NCBI GenBank assembly: GCA_963763475.1
Contig: CAVXOR010000002.1
Span: forward strand, 496,001-560,000
Direction: 5' to 3'
DNA length: 64,000 nt
Source of the DNA: AC-32 sp963763475
GTDB taxonomy: Bacteria > Actinomycetota > Thermoleophilia > Gaiellales > Gaiellaceae
Shown: one piece after another, positions 63,417 through 64,000 of the stretch
Layout: every line of letters starts with the position of its first letter
How positions within the stretch are numbered: the stretch's first letter is position 1
Translations under genes and position numbers: made by a program
Notes under the pieces: generated by a model
Told to the model about the DNA's origin: nothing
Databases searched by the model: none
The model's input: the letters and a program-made list of their open reading frames with translations, nothing else

Positions 63417-63881
63417 GTGCCGCGGAAGGTCGAAGTCCGCGGGGCAGGCACGGTGAAGATCATCCACCCGTGGATCGCGTTCCTGCTCGCGATCGTCACC
63501 CTCGGGCTCTACTACCTCTTCTGGTACGGGATCAGGAACCCGGAGCTGAACGACTTCGGCGAGGCCGCGAGCCCGGGAAGCGAGAACGAGCTCGAGGTGT
63601 CGCCATTCGTCGCCATCGTCGCGATCACGATCGGCGGGCTCCTGATCGTCCCGCCATTCATCTCGCAGTGGCGCTTCTACAAGCGGATCGGCCGCGGCCA
63701 GGAGCTCGTCGGGCTCGAGCACCGGATCAGCCACGTCACCGGGATCCTGCTCTTCGCGCTCGCGCTCTTCCTGCTGCCGTTCGAAATCGCCTACGGCCAG
63801 CACCACCTGAACCGGCTCTGGGAGCGGGAAACCGAGCTCGAGTCGAGGCACGAGGCCGGCGCCGCGCCGGCGCTCGGCTGA
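63417..63881 (+). CDS. DUF4234 membrane protein
   Basis: A 154-residue protein with two or three helices: HPWIAFLLAIVTLGLYYLFWYGIRNPEL (the DUF4234 core), VAIVAITIGGLLIVPPFI and VTGILLFALALFLLPFEIAY. Function unknown. The GTG follows a TAAGCC box by nine bases, so it may be leaderless. It is 29 bp downstream of guaA and has a short intergenic tail before the window ends. Confidence 0.85.
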   Translation: MPRKVEVRGAGTVKIIHPWIAFLLAIVTLGLYYLFWYGIRNPELNDFGEAASPGSENELEVSPFVAIVAITIGGLLIVPPFISQWRFYKRIGRGQELVGLEHRISHVTGILLFALALFLLPFEIAYGQHHLNRLWERETELESRHEAGAAPALG

Positions 63882-63946
63882 GCGCGGCCCGGCAGGGACT
63901 GTCCCCGCCGGCCGGCCGCAACGGCCCTATTGGTCGTGCCGAAGGT

Positions 63947-64000
63947 GTGACGGTTTCTCCGCAGGCGTGGCCGTTCGAGAGCGTCACGAGCAGGCCGGGG
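63947..64000 (+). CDS. Possible start of a CDS running off the right edge
   Basis: GTG at 63947 opens a frame (VTVSPQAWPFESVTSRPG) that is open to the end of the window. A TATTGG-like box lies about 12 bases upstream. Too short to identify; other frames are possible. Confidence 0.25.
   Translation, partial: MTVSPQAWPFESVTSRPG

Noticed and set aside
1..64000. Possible CRISPR array, tRNA, rRNA, IS element or prophage.
   Set aside because: No regular spaced repeats, cloverleaf, terminal inverted repeats, transposase or phage genes were seen; the only tandem repeat is inside the gene at 2871-3164.

Overview
The window is about 70% G+C, has almost no intergenic space, and strings genes together with ATGA, GTGA and TGATG start/stop overlaps and frequent GTG or TTG starts. 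Together with the GuaB3-type IMP dehydrogenase relative next to guaA, a type-2 PyrF, a FabL-like reductase and a DasR-like amino-sugar regulon, this points to an actinobacterium. A Thermoleophilia-type lineage (Gaiellales/Solirubrobacterales) is my best guess, made from gene content and not from any marker search. No rRNA, tRNA, insertion sequence, prophage or CRISPR array was seen.

Layout. 1-6 kb: the end of a glycerate kinase gene, two single-domain cyclic-nucleotide-binding proteins, an MFS transporter fused to the same domain, a small protein made of three 24-residue repeats, and a same-strand run of CNBD protein, ECF-like sigma factor, small protein, cytoplasmic subtilase and GAF protein. 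6-14 kb: xseAB, a membrane-anchored coiled-coil protein, a MenG/UbiE-like methyltransferase, a lone OppB-type permease, small proteins, a MarR regulator with operators, a fasciclin protein and a DUF378 protein. 13.9-32 kb: a CarH-like B12-binding MerR regulator, proline dehydrogenase, a second, degenerate OppB-type permease, a FabL-like reductase, two exporters, hpd, a large cyclase/ATPase regulator, a CDF transporter with three C-terminal modules, and the rest of the tyrosine/homogentisate pathway (fahA-like, FAD oxidoreductase, hmgA).

32-42.6 kb is the best-integrated system: two divergent operons for uptake and breakdown of peptidoglycan-type amino sugars. One reads murQ-nagA-SIS-ROK kinase; the other reads ABC ATPase, GntR regulator, sugar-binding protein, two permeases and NagZ. 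TGGT-N4-ACCA palindromes of the DasR type lie on the -35 elements. 42.6-51.9 kb holds housekeeping and stress enzymes (HAD phosphatase, AlkA-like glycosylase, GNAT, GST, hydrolase, rhodanese), a secreted protein, and a solitary LivJ-type binding protein translationally coupled to a secreted hydrolase. 51.9-64 kb is conserved core: murI-rph-mgtC-rdgB, a YihY protein, pyrE, HU, pyrF, LysM protein, D,D-carboxypeptidase, a PfkB kinase, then guaB3-guaA behind a structured leader.

Two window-wide patterns stand out. Many genes have a TANNNT -10 box ending only 5-11 nt before the start codon and no Shine-Dalgarno sequence, which implies leaderless mRNAs; clear Shine-Dalgarno sequences sit mainly at secreted, small or highly expressed proteins. 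Second, four genes between 2.0 and 13.5 kb each carry a single-base frameshift with intact protein sequence on both sides, which looks more like sequence error than gene decay.
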